Of a stretch of 64,000 bases of DNA, positions 20,814-29,945 are shown piece by piece; the stretch's first letter is position 1; every line of letters begins with the position of its first letter. Under the pieces are notes generated by a model. That model was not told where the DNA came from and did no database searches. It saw nothing but the letters and a program-made list of their open reading frames with translations. The translations under genes and the position numbers were made by a program. Source of the stretch: Halobacteriales archaeon QH_7_66_36 (GTDB lineage Archaea; Halobacteriota; Halobacteria; Halobacteriales; Haloarculaceae); assembly GCA_003021175.1 (NCBI GenBank), contig PXQV01000001.1:1869-65868 (forward strand), in the 5' to 3' direction.

Positions 20814-20866
20814 AGGGTGTCATAGAACGAGTAGCACACCAAAGAGCAGGGTGAACGCTGAGGTGG

Positions 20867-21754
20867 ATGAGTTCAGCGACCCTACAGGATGATCCTTCGG
20901 TAGACTCGTTCTTCAATGTCGTGGAGACCGAGACGCTAGCGCTGTTCGAGCACCTTTCTTTTGAGTTTCTCGAAGAGTTCGACGTGTTCGTCCCGTCGAA
21001 CGAGAACTTCGGCACACGGTTGTCTGGCTGAGCTGTGGGTTCGATCGACCGCCGTCAAGAGACGCGGTCGATCGCTTCCTTACCGACCTCGAACACGTCG
21101 TTAACAAGGTGTTCGATCACCTCGTCGAGCAGGCCGCTCGCCGCGGCCTGCTTGATTTGACCTACTGCATTGATTCAACTGACGTGAGAGCGATGCCCGC
21201 CGATCAAGACGCCTCGAAGTGCTACGATCCAACTGACGACGAGTACTACCACGACTACGGCTGTACAATCGTCTCGACCGGGCAAAAGATCCCGATCGCG
21301 GCGGAGTTCACAGAGAGTAAACAAGCGCCAGAAGAGACGGCAATGCGCGTCACGCGTGACGCGCTCGCCGTCGCACAGCCGATCTGGATGGTCGGTGACA
21401 GCGCCTACGATACGCTCGACTGGCACGACCACCTGCTAGCCGCAGGGGGCGTGCCAGTCGCCCCGTACAACGCGCGAAACACCGACGACCCGAAAGACAT
21501 CGAGTACAGGGTCGAAGACCGCATCAAAAAACACAGCGAGGACGTTCAATTGAAGCAGTCCACGTTAGATGAGACGTACAACCGCCGTACTGGAGTCGAA
21601 CGAACCAATGAATCAGTGAAGGACCGCGGCCTCGGGCGAACGCACGCCCGAGGCCGCAGGTGTTCCTCACTCTGTGGCTTCGTCTTGTCGTCGCAATCAC
21701 CAACTACGAACGCGGAGACAATCCGGGAAGCACGATCATCACGGTGTGACAAGA
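20867..21754 (+). mobile_element. Degraded IS5-like transposase
   Basis: Hand-joined frames: MSSATLQDDPSVDSFFNVVETETLALFEHLSFEFLEEFDVF (then internal deletion), WLSCGFDRPPSRDAVDRFLTDLEHV...DLTYCIDSTDVRAMPADQDASKCYDPT...GVERTNESVKDRGLGRTHARG, then frameshift to VFLTLWLRLVVAITNYERGDNPGSTIITV. Confidence 0.8.
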
Positions 21755-21825
21755 GCTCTATGACACCCTCTTCACTGTAATCTCCTCGAATCAGCCCGTC
21801 GATTAAGACTGCGTACTTACCGCTC

Positions 21826-22014
21826 TCAGCCTGACTTGCGGTTGCTCTTCACGTGCCCATATCCGATTAACAGTGCGAGTACTAACATGCCTACTGTCGT
21901 TTCAGTGGCGTACTCGAACCCGATTCCGAGTAAGAGCAGAACGTTCACCACTAATAACAGAAGGATAGCGTCAAGTCGTTCCTGGAGGGCAGATTCGTCC
22001 ATACTGGCACTCAA
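21826..22014 (-). CDS. Small membrane protein, 62 aa
   Basis: Two hydrophobic helices LLLLVVNVLLLLGIGF and GMLVLALLIGYG. Confidence 0.5.
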   Translation of the reverse strand: MSASMDESALQERLDAILLLLVVNVLLLLGIGFEYATETTVGMLVLALLIGYGHVKSNRKSG

Positions 22015-22089
22015 AATAGAAGTGAAATAAAGTTGTCTGTAATGTGAACGGGGGTTACGGTGATCGCCCTATATTGAGTGAATCGAGAA

Positions 22090-22953
22090 AGTGAAGAACG
22101 AGCGTGTGAACTGTTGTATGACACTCTCGTACTGGTTCGTGTCATGAGTCTTGCCTCTTGGAGATTAGTCAATCGGCGCGAAAGCGTCGTCTTGCTCGCG
22201 GTCGGCAGCTGGTCTTCGATTACGACTCGCTCACCTCCAGTCGCCACGTCGTGCTCTTCGAGCGACCCGACCGCCGTGCCGTCGGTGTCGTGAGCGTATT
22301 TGAGAATCCCCACGTCGATGCCGACACACTTCTCGGGGTCCTCAGACGGGTCGGGCGGTTCGCGGTCCATTTCGACGCCGAACGTGGCGAACCACTCGCC
22401 TGTCGGCCCCTTCTTGACCGTCACCTGCTTCACGGTGGCGTCGTCGGGGATGGCGCGGTGGAGCCGAATCGGGATGTCCGCAAGTTTCGAGAGGGACAGG
22501 ACAGTCTGACCGCCCTTCTTGTCGAGCTTGAAGCCATCGCCAGAAATCGCAGATTTCTGGCTGCCAACCAGAAGCCGTCGGCTTCTGGTGACCGGACTGA
22601 CTGTAGGTGTAGGTGAAACTGCGGAACTCCCGTGGCGGCTTCCAGTTGAGTTGACCGACACCGTAGCCGTTCTCCTTGAGCGCGGAGAGGCCGTTGAGGT
22701 TGTCGAACAGACGCTCTACGACGGTTTGGAGAACCTTCGAGTACACGTCCGAGAGGTCATCCCACCACGTTTTGAGGTCAGGTAGCTCCGACCGTAGCGC
22801 GGTCATCGACGGCAGTTCGCCGTGTTCGTCTTGGTACTCGTTGAGGCGATAGAGCGTGTGGTTGTACAGTTGCCGACAAATATCGCGGTGGCGGTCCAAC
22901 TCCTCGCGATGGGCGTCGGACGGCTCGAGGCGGTACTTGTAGGCGTAGTACAT
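22090..22953 (-). pseudogene. IS200/IS605 TnpB-like protein #1: frame-disrupted and 3'-truncated
   Basis: MYYAYKYRLEPSDAHREELDRHRDICRQLYNHTLYRLNEY... continues after a 58-nt interruption as FKLDKKGGQTVLSLSKLADIPI...CVGIDVGILKYAHDTDG; RuvC-II/III and zinc finger missing. Confidence 0.8.
22534..22591. repeat. 58-nt two-hairpin insertion (cluster B) inside tnpB #1
   Basis: CCAGAAATC-GCA-GATTTCTGG (22540-22560) and CCAGAAGCC-GTC-GGCTTCTGG (22568-22588); 58 nt is not a multiple of 3. Confidence 0.85.
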
Positions 22954-22957
22954 GGCT

Positions 22958-23086
22958 TTACTCGTGGTCCTTAATGTACTCGTCAAGTCGCTCGCGGATG
23001 AACGATGAGAGATTCAGGTGGTGTTCCTGAACCCACTCGTGTTGGTCCTCCCGGAGCGTGATTGTGGTCCGCCTCACTGTATGCAT
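22958..23086 (-). CDS. Ribbon-helix-helix (CopG-like) small protein upstream of tnpB #1
   Basis: MHTVRRTTITLREDQHEWVQEHHLNLSSFIRERLDEYIKDHE, 42 aa; ends 4 bp before tnpB start. Confidence 0.75.
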   Translation of the reverse strand: MHTVRRTTITLREDQHEWVQEHHLNLSSFIRERLDEYIKDHE

Positions 23087-23166
23087 AGTATATACTCTAT
23101 GCACAAAACGTTGCGGTTGCGTGGGCCTGTGGGCCTGCAACAGAATAGTGTATGAATAGATGATGA

Positions 23167-23443
23167 CGGCGTTGACGAGGCGCTTCGCGTCTCGTTCGCA
23201 CACCAGAAATCTGCGATTTCTGGGGACGTCCTCAGAAACACGGCGCGTTTCTGATGGGCTGCACAAGAGCTTCGCTCTTGTGAACGCTGTATCCCCGCCC
23301 TACTGCGCTCCTTGTCCGCTGGCGCGGACTGCGGTGTCGTCCGAAAATCAGAGATTTTCGGGATCACGAGACGGCTTCGCCGTCTCGAACGACTACGCGC
23401 CTCGCTCGTTGAGGGTGGGTTTTGATGTGGACTCCCGGCAATC
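23167..23443 (-). ncRNA. Candidate omega/reRNA-like 3' region of tnpB #2 containing hairpin array C
   Basis: Directly 3' of tnpB #2 stop; holds seven hairpins including 23175-23195, 23203-23223, 23232-23254, 23262-23282, 23314-23329, 23341-23361, 23367-23387. RNA nature inferred from known tnpB 3' guide RNAs, not shown here. Confidence 0.4.
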
Positions 23444-24659
23444 AGTCACCGGCAACAGGCCGGTGACTCTCGCTGTTCAGTGTCCCACCATTCATACGCA
23501 CGTCTACTGGTGCGTCTCCGCCCCCCGACGTGGGCGAGGAACGGAGTTTGTGGTGTCGCTTCCGGGCGTATCGTAGCCCGATGTTCTTCGCGGCGTTGTA
23601 GTCCGCATTCAGTTCGTAGCCGCACTTCTGGCACTCGAAGTGTTCGCCGTGGCGGTTGTCCTCGTGCGTGAACCCACAGTCCGTCCGCGAACAGCGTTGA
23701 GACGTGTGGTTCGGTTCGACCTGTTCCACGGAGATACCGCGATCAGGAGCCTTGTAGGAGACGTACTCGTACAGGCGTCGGAACGCCCAGACGTGGTGCC
23801 ACTGCGCCTGTGGAAGCCGCTCCCGAATGTCGGTTAAATCCTCGAACACAATCACGTCGCAGTCGTGTTCGACGGCTTCCGTGACGAGTTCGTTGGCGAC
23901 GGTGTGGATGTACTGTTTGCGCCACGCTTCTTCGCGGTTCCCGAGGCGGAGCAGGGCATTGTGTGCGGCTTACGTGCCGCACTGTTGCATCTCTCCCCGT
24001 CGTTTCTCGAACTCGCGGCACCAGTGGCCGTATTCGTCCCCCTGCCAGAACGTGCCGGTTGAGGCAACGGCGAGACTGTTGACGCCGAGGTCGATACCGA
24101 GGACCGTTTGGTCGGGGTGCCCGGTATCTGTCGGGACCTCTGCGTCGTCGCCGTCTGTCCGCCGCGTTGAGATGTGGAGGTAGAACTCGTCGGTTGCCGC
24201 GTCGTACCGAAGCGTACTCTCGCGGAACTCGTAGTCCTCAGAGAGTACGTACCGCTCGTAGGGCGTCGGGCTGTCTGCCGGGAGAACGAACGACGGTTCG
24301 ACCCGACCATCAACGGTTGCCAACGAAACTTTATTCCGGTAGAAAGTCCCGCTCCGCATATCGTAGTCCATCGTTTCGGCGGTGAACGCCGGTTGAGAGA
24401 CGCGCTGTCCCTTCTTCCACCGTTCGACAACACCTTTGATGGCTTCGACCGCGCGTCGGATGGCGGCTTGAACGAGTTGTGCTTGTAGCTCCGTCTCCTC
24501 ACGGAGGTCAGAGTATAGGGCGTCACGAACCTGCCGTTTGTTCGTCTTGCACTCGGTGTACGAGGTGTCGGACCAACAGTAGTCGGCGGTTCAGTGGAGT
24601 GCGTCGCGTTGCTCGTCGGAAACGGCGAGTTTCACTACGGTAGTTCGGCGCACATCCAT
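23442..24659 (-). pseudogene. IS200/IS605 TnpB-like protein #2 with two in-frame stop codons
   Basis: One frame throughout: MDVRRTTVVKLAVSDEQRDALH*...VLGIDLGVNSLAVASTG...[15 protein letters not shown]...[14 protein letters not shown]...[39 protein letters not shown]; stops at 24591-24593 and 23970-23972. Confidence 0.85.
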
Positions 24660-24866
24660 ATTTTAGATAGCACCCCACGGTACTTATAGGTTTGAGAGTC
24701 GGCCGGTGCAGTATGCCGGTTGCGTCGTATCGTGTCGGTTTCCTCTGGCATACTCGCTCCCTTCGGTCGCTTCTTAAGCCCGGAGGCTCCATATTGTATT
24801 CTGCTGACCCTGCGGACCGTCGAGCGGTGACGGCGGGCTTATATCTCCGGGGGCGGATGCCGAACT

Positions 24867-25892
24867 ATGACACGACGCGTCGCGCTCCTCGCTCACGAGG
24901 GGCTTCCCGACCGCGCGAAGACGGCCGTCGGCGTGCTCCGCTACGCGGACGCCGATGTCGTCGCCGTCGTCGCCCGCGAAATCGCCGAGGCCGATCCTGA
25001 CGCGCGCGTCGCCGACTACGTGCCTGACGTGCCTGACGCCCCAATCGTCGGCCGGGTTGCGGATGCGCCAGACTTCGACGCGCTCGTCATCGGCGTCGCG
25101 CCCATCGGCGGCGGTTTCGACGAGTCGTGGCGGCCCGACGTGCGCACCGCGCTGGAAGCCGGCGCGGACGTGGTCGCCGGCCTCCATTACTTCCTCGCGG
25201 ACGACGAGGAGTTCGCTCGGCTCGCGGCCGAACACGGCGGCGAACTGCGCGACGTGCGCCGGCCACCCGACGACCTGACCGTCGCGGAGGGGCGCGCCCG
25301 CGACCTCGACGCGGAGATCGTCCTCACCGTCGGCACGGACTGCTCGACGGGGAAGATGACGACCACCCGCGAACTGTACGAGGCGGCCCGCGAGCGCGGC
25401 GTCGACGCGGCGTTCGTCCCCACCGGACAGACGGGGATCATCGTCGAGGACCGGGGCATCCCGGTCGACCGGACGGTGAGCGACTTCACTGCCGGCGCGG
25501 TCGAGCAGATGTGCGTCAAGCGGGCCGACCACGACTACCTGTTCGTGGAGGGACAGGGGAGCATTATCCATCCCGCCTACTCGGCGGTGACGACCGGCCT
25601 CCTCCACGGGGCGATGCCCGACTCGCTGGTGATGTGTCACGACGCCGGCCGCGAGGCGATCCACGGCTACGAGTCGGTCGAGATACCGAATCCGGGCTAC
25701 GTCGCGGAGATGTACGAGTCGCTGGCGGAGCCGATAGCGCCGACCGAGGTGGTCGCGGGCGCACTGAACACGTCGGGACTGGACGGCGAGGCCGCCACGG
25801 AAGCGACGAAGCGATACCGCGCGCAGTTAGACGCGCCGGTCGCGGACCCGATTCGAGACGGGCCGGACGCCCTGCTGGAGGCGATACTGTGA
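24867..25892 (+). CDS. DUF1611-family protein (DgcN-like)
   Basis: GTDCSTGKMTTTRELYEAARERGVDAAFVPTGQTGIIVEDRGIPVD (P-loop-like) and adjacency to an enolase-superfamily epimerase. Confidence 0.85.
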   Translation: MTRRVALLAHEGLPDRAKTAVGVLRYADADVVAVVAREIAEADPDARVADYVPDVPDAPIVGRVADAPDFDALVIGVAPIGGGFDESWRPDVRTALEAGADVVAGLHYFLADDEEFARLAAEHGGELRDVRRPPDDLTVAEGRARDLDAEIVLTVGTDCSTGKMTTTRELYEAARERGVDAAFVPTGQTGIIVEDRGIPVDRTVSDFTAGAVEQMCVKRADHDYLFVEGQGSIIHPAYSAVTTGLLHGAMPDSLVMCHDAGREAIHGYESVEIPNPGYVAEMYESLAEPIAPTEVVAGALNTSGLDGEAATEATKRYRAQLDAPVADPIRDGPDALLEAIL

Positions 25893-26899
25893 ACGCGTCT
25901 GTCGAACGGCTTCGGCTCCCGCTCGCGGAGCCGTTCGAAATCAGTCGCGGCGTCCAACGCGAGACGGAGAACCTCGTCGTCGAACTCGAACACGCTGGTG
26001 TGACGGGTGTCGGCGCGGCGGCTCCTTCGGCACACTACGGCGAGACGGCAGACACCGTCGAAGCAGTGCTGCCGCGACTTCTCGACGCGCTGCCGGCAGA
26101 TCCGCACGACATCGACGCGGCCCACGACGTGATAGACGCTGTCGTCCGAGATAATTCTGCCGCGAAGGCGGCCGTCGACATCGCGCTGCACGACCTCGTT
26201 GCGACCCTCCACGACCTTCCGCTGTACCGCTATCTCGGCCTCGATGCGAGCGACACGCCAACTTCCTCGTTCACCATCGGGTTGGCCGACACCGAGGAGA
26301 TGCGCGGAAAGGCCCGCGCCGCCGACGAGTGCGACGTGCTGAAGGTGAAGCTCGGGACGGACCGCGATATGGAAATCGTCGAGGCCGTCGCGGACGCGGC
26401 CCCCGACGCGCGCCTCCGCGTGGACGCGAACGAGGCGTGGACGCCGAAGCAGGCCGTCTCGATGTGTGAACGGCTGGACGGACTCGTCGAGTTCGTCGAA
26501 CAACCGGTTCCGGCCGAGAATCCCGAGGGACTGCGCTACGTCTACGAGCGGTCGCCGCTCCCTATCGCCGCCGACGAGTCGCTCGTGACGGCCACCGACG
26601 TGCCGGCCGTCGCGGACTGCGCCGACATCGCGAACGTGAAACTGATGAAGTGTGGCGGCATCCGGCCCGCAATCGAGGCGTTCCACGCGGCTCGCGCACA
26701 TGGCATGGAGACGATGCTCGGCTGCATGGTCGCGTCGAACGCGGCCATCGCGGCGGGCGTCCACCTCGCGCCGCTGTGTGACTACGCTGACCTCGACGGG
26801 GCGCTGCTGCTCGCGGACGACGCCGACCCGTTCGAGGGCCCGCCGGTGCCGGATCTTGACCCGACCGATGTCGTCGGGACGGGCGCGCGCCGTCGGTGA
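25889..26899 (+). CDS. Dipeptide epimerase/enolase-superfamily racemase (DgcA-like)
   Basis: GTG start overlapping the DUF1611 stop; DVLKVKLGTD, DARLRVDANEAW, VEQPVPAEN, PIAADESL motifs. Confidence 0.88.
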   Translation: MNASVERLRLPLAEPFEISRGVQRETENLVVELEHAGVTGVGAAAPSAHYGETADTVEAVLPRLLDALPADPHDIDAAHDVIDAVVRDNSAAKAAVDIALHDLVATLHDLPLYRYLGLDASDTPTSSFTIGLADTEEMRGKARAADECDVLKVKLGTDRDMEIVEAVADAAPDARLRVDANEAWTPKQAVSMCERLDGLVEFVEQPVPAENPEGLRYVYERSPLPIAADESLVTATDVPAVADCADIANVKLMKCGGIRPAIEAFHAARAHGMETMLGCMVASNAAIAAGVHLAPLCDYADLDGALLLADDADPFEGPPVPDLDPTDVVGTGARRR

Positions 26900-26963
26900 G
26901 CCTCCGATCCGTTTTTCCCTGCGTCTCTAAACGCTTATACCGCGCCTCCGACTTCTCACGTCC

Positions 26964-28889
26964 ATGAGCGACGTGACGGTCACGCTACCCGACGGCTCCG
27001 AACTCTCCGTACCGGAGGAGTCGAGCGTCGAAGACGTGGCCTACGAGATCGGGCCGGGACTCGGGTCGGACACGGTGGCGGGCGTCGTCGACGGTGACCT
27101 CGTCGACAAGGCCGAGGAGGTAGCCGACGGCGACCGACTCGTCATCGTCACCGAGGGCTCCGACGAGTATCTGCAGGTGCTACGCCACTCCGCGGCCCAC
27201 GTGTTCGCACAGGCACTCCAGCGACGCCACCCGGAGGCGGAACTCACCATCGGTCCCCCGACCGACGAGGGGTTCTACTACGACGTCGCGGGGGTCGACC
27301 TCGACGAGTCGGACCTCGACGAGATCGAAGCCGAGATGGCGGAGATAATCGAGGCCGACTACGACATCGAGCGGGTCGAACGATCCTGGGAGACGGCCTT
27401 CGACATCTACGCCGACAACGAGTACAAGCAGGAGATCCTCGAAACCGAGGCGGCCGACGAGGAGACCGTCTCCTTCTACGTGCAGGACGACTGGCAGGAT
27501 CTCTGTCGGGGGCCGCACGTCGATTCGACCGGCGACATCGGCGCGGTGAAGCTGCTCAACGTCTCCTCGTCGTACTGGCGTGGCGACGAGGAGAACGACA
27601 CGCTGACGCGCGTCCACGGGACGGCCTTCGAGAGCGAGGACGATCTCGACGAGTTCATCGAGCGCCGCGAGGAGGCCAAGGAGCGCGATCACCGGAAGAT
27701 CGGCACGGAGATGGACCTGTTTTCGGTGCCGGACCACTCGCCGGGCTGCGTCCACTTCCACCCGGACGGGATGGCGATCCGCCGCGAACTGGAGGAGTAC
27801 ATCCGCGAGAAGAACGACGAACTCGGCTACGACGAGGTGTGGACGCCCGAGCTGAACAAGGCGGAGCTGTGGAAGCCGACGGGCCACTACGACACCTTCA
27901 CCGAGAGCGGTGAGATGTTCAACTGGGAGCAGGACGACACGGAGTACGGTCTGAAGCCCATGAACTGCGCGAACCACGCGCACGTGTACGACTCCGACAC
28001 CCACTCCTACCGCGACCTCCCGATCCGGCTCTCGGAGTTCGGCACCTGCTACCGCAACGAGCAGTCCGGCGAGCTGTCGGGGCTGTTCCGCGTCCGCGGC
28101 TTCACGCAGGACGACGGCCACGCCTTCATCCACCCAGAACAGATCAAAGAGGAAATCCGCGGGACGCTCGGCGTCGTCCGCGACATCTACGGCGACTTCG
28201 GCTTCGACATCAGCTACAAACTGGAGACGCGCGGCGACGACGCTGTCGGCTCCGAGGAGATCTGGGCCAACGCGACGGACGCGCTGAAGGCCGCCCTCGA
28301 ATCCGAGGGGTTGGAGTACGACATCGAAGCCGGCGAGGCGGCCTTCTACGGCCCGAAGATCGGCATCGACGCCCACGACGCCATCGGCAGAGAGTGGACG
28401 GTCGGTACGGTCCAACTCGACTTCAACATCCCGCGCCGCCTCGACCTGACCTACGTCGGCGAGGACAACGAGGAACACCACCCCGTCATGGTCCACCGCG
28501 CGCTGTTGGGCACCTTCGAGCGGTTCATGGGCATCATGATAGAGCACTTCAAGGGGAACTTCCCGACGTGGCTCGCCCCCGAACAGGTGCGGATCCTCCC
28601 GATCTCGGAGGACCAACTCGGCTACGCCCACAGGATAAAGAACGAACTCGACGGGTTCCGCGTCGAGGTGGACGACCGCGACTGGACTATCGGCCGGAAG
28701 ATCCGCGCCGGCCACGACGACCGCGTGCCGTACATGCTGGTCGTCGGCGGCGACGAGGCGGAGGCCGGCACCGTCTCCGTCCGCGACCGCTTCGAGGACG
28801 AGGCCGACGACGTCGACCCAGAGCGGTTCCGCGACCACCTCGCGACCGAGGTCGAGTCGCGGACGCTCGACCCCGACTTCGTGGACTGA
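26964..28889 (+). CDS. thrS: Threonyl-tRNA synthetase
   Basis: TGS domain, HSAAHVFAQALQ, class II motifs, C-terminal anticodon-binding domain. Confidence 0.97.
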   Translation: MSDVTVTLPDGSELSVPEESSVEDVAYEIGPGLGSDTVAGVVDGDLVDKAEEVADGDRLVIVTEGSDEYLQVLRHSAAHVFAQALQRRHPEAELTIGPPTDEGFYYDVAGVDLDESDLDEIEAEMAEIIEADYDIERVERSWETAFDIYADNEYKQEILETEAADEETVSFYVQDDWQDLCRGPHVDSTGDIGAVKLLNVSSSYWRGDEENDTLTRVHGTAFESEDDLDEFIERREEAKERDHRKIGTEMDLFSVPDHSPGCVHFHPDGMAIRRELEEYIREKNDELGYDEVWTPELNKAELWKPTGHYDTFTESGEMFNWEQDDTEYGLKPMNCANHAHVYDSDTHSYRDLPIRLSEFGTCYRNEQSGELSGLFRVRGFTQDDGHAFIHPEQIKEEIRGTLGVVRDIYGDFGFDISYKLETRGDDAVGSEEIWANATDALKAALESEGLEYDIEAGEAAFYGPKIGIDAHDAIGREWTVGTVQLDFNIPRRLDLTYVGEDNEEHHPVMVHRALLGTFERFMGIMIEHFKGNFPTWLAPEQVRILPISEDQLGYAHRIKNELDGFRVEVDDRDWTIGRKIRAGHDDRVPYMLVVGGDEAEAGTVSVRDRFEDEADDVDPERFRDHLATEVESRTLDPDFVD

Positions 28890-28892
28890 GGC

Positions 28893-29894
28893 TCACTCGT
28901 CGGGATCGTCGGCCGACCGGAGGATGAACGGCCCCGTCGTCAGCGTCCGTTGGGTGATGGTGACGATACGCAGCACGTACGAGACGAGCAGCAGGAACGG
29001 CGTCACCGCGAGCGTGATGGTCGCCGCGACGAGCACGAGCAGATGTGACACGCCGAGCGTGGCTCCGGTCACGTCGCCGCTATCGACGAACAGCAGGACG
29101 CCGATGGTCACGGCGAGCGCCGGGACGGCCGTCGACAGCATCACCCGCGAGAGCCGGACCAGTTCGTTCTGAAAGTAGAGGCCACGGACGTGCTCGCGGG
29201 CCGGGCCGAAGAACGTCAGCGCGTCGATGAACGCTCGTAGGGCGTCGCGCGCCTCGGCCGACAGGGCGTCGCCGTGTTCGCGTTCAAGCCGTCGGGCCTC
29301 GTGGACGCGGTAGGCGTAGTTGTAGTCCAGCGCGGCCCGGAGTGCAGAGAACTCCAGATAGCGGGCGTCGGTCAGCCGGTCGGCGACCGTATCGGTGTTC
29401 GCGTCGTGTTCGACGGTGAACGCCGCCACCTGCCGGCCGACGCTGTCGTCGTCGACTACCTCTCGGAGCGTGGCCGCCCGAGCGTCCGTCTCCGCGAGCA
29501 GTGCACGCAGGAATTGTGCCGGCTCCGACGGTGACACGTCGCCGAGCAGCCGCTCCACGTCGCGGCGAAACTCCAAGGCGTCGTCGAGTCGGCCCCGATG
29601 GTCGCTCAGCGAGCCGAGCTGCTTCGACAGGACGAGTTGGTCGATGGTGACGACGAGCGTCACGCCGGTGATGATGCCGGTGATCAGCCCCGAAAACGCC
29701 GTGTCGACCGGGTCGGCGCGGCGCATCCCGTCACCGAGCGGCGACGGATCGACCGTCCCGGCGACGAGCAGAAACGCGAAGACACAGCCCGCCAGCAGCC
29801 CGGCGACGGTCCACCGATTGCCGTCGAGCAGGAGCCACCGCCGCAGCCGCGTCTGTCCGTCGGTCCGCGCCGTCTGCGTCGCGCCGTCGCTCAC
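28893..29894 (-). CDS. Haloarchaeal multi-TM membrane protein
   Basis: Four hydrophobic segments in two pairs around a soluble central region; no family recognised with certainty. Confidence 0.7.
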   Translation of the reverse strand: MSDGATQTARTDGQTRLRRWLLLDGNRWTVAGLLAGCVFAFLLVAGTVDPSPLGDGMRRADPVDTAFSGLITGIITGVTLVVTIDQLVLSKQLGSLSDHRGRLDDALEFRRDVERLLGDVSPSEPAQFLRALLAETDARAATLREVVDDDSVGRQVAAFTVEHDANTDTVADRLTDARYLEFSALRAALDYNYAYRVHEARRLEREHGDALSAEARDALRAFIDALTFFGPAREHVRGLYFQNELVRLSRVMLSTAVPALAVTIGVLLFVDSGDVTGATLGVSHLLVLVAATITLAVTPFLLLVSYVLRIVTITQRTLTTGPFILRSADDPDE

Positions 29895-29945
29895 TGTCGA
29901 ACGTTCGACGGCCTGCGCGAAAAAGCCGCAGGGACGGACCCTACG

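Noticed and set aside
23167-23390. CRISPR array at the hairpin cluster
   Set aside because: Units are palindromes with differing stem sequences; no identical repeats with regular spacers and no cas genes nearby.
25127-25888. N-terminal extension of the 590-aa ORF over the DUF1611 gene
   Set aside because: Out-of-frame Arg-rich translation; true epimerase start is the GTG at 25889.
27180-28838. 552-aa minus-strand ORF opposite thrS
   Set aside because: Antisense artefact.
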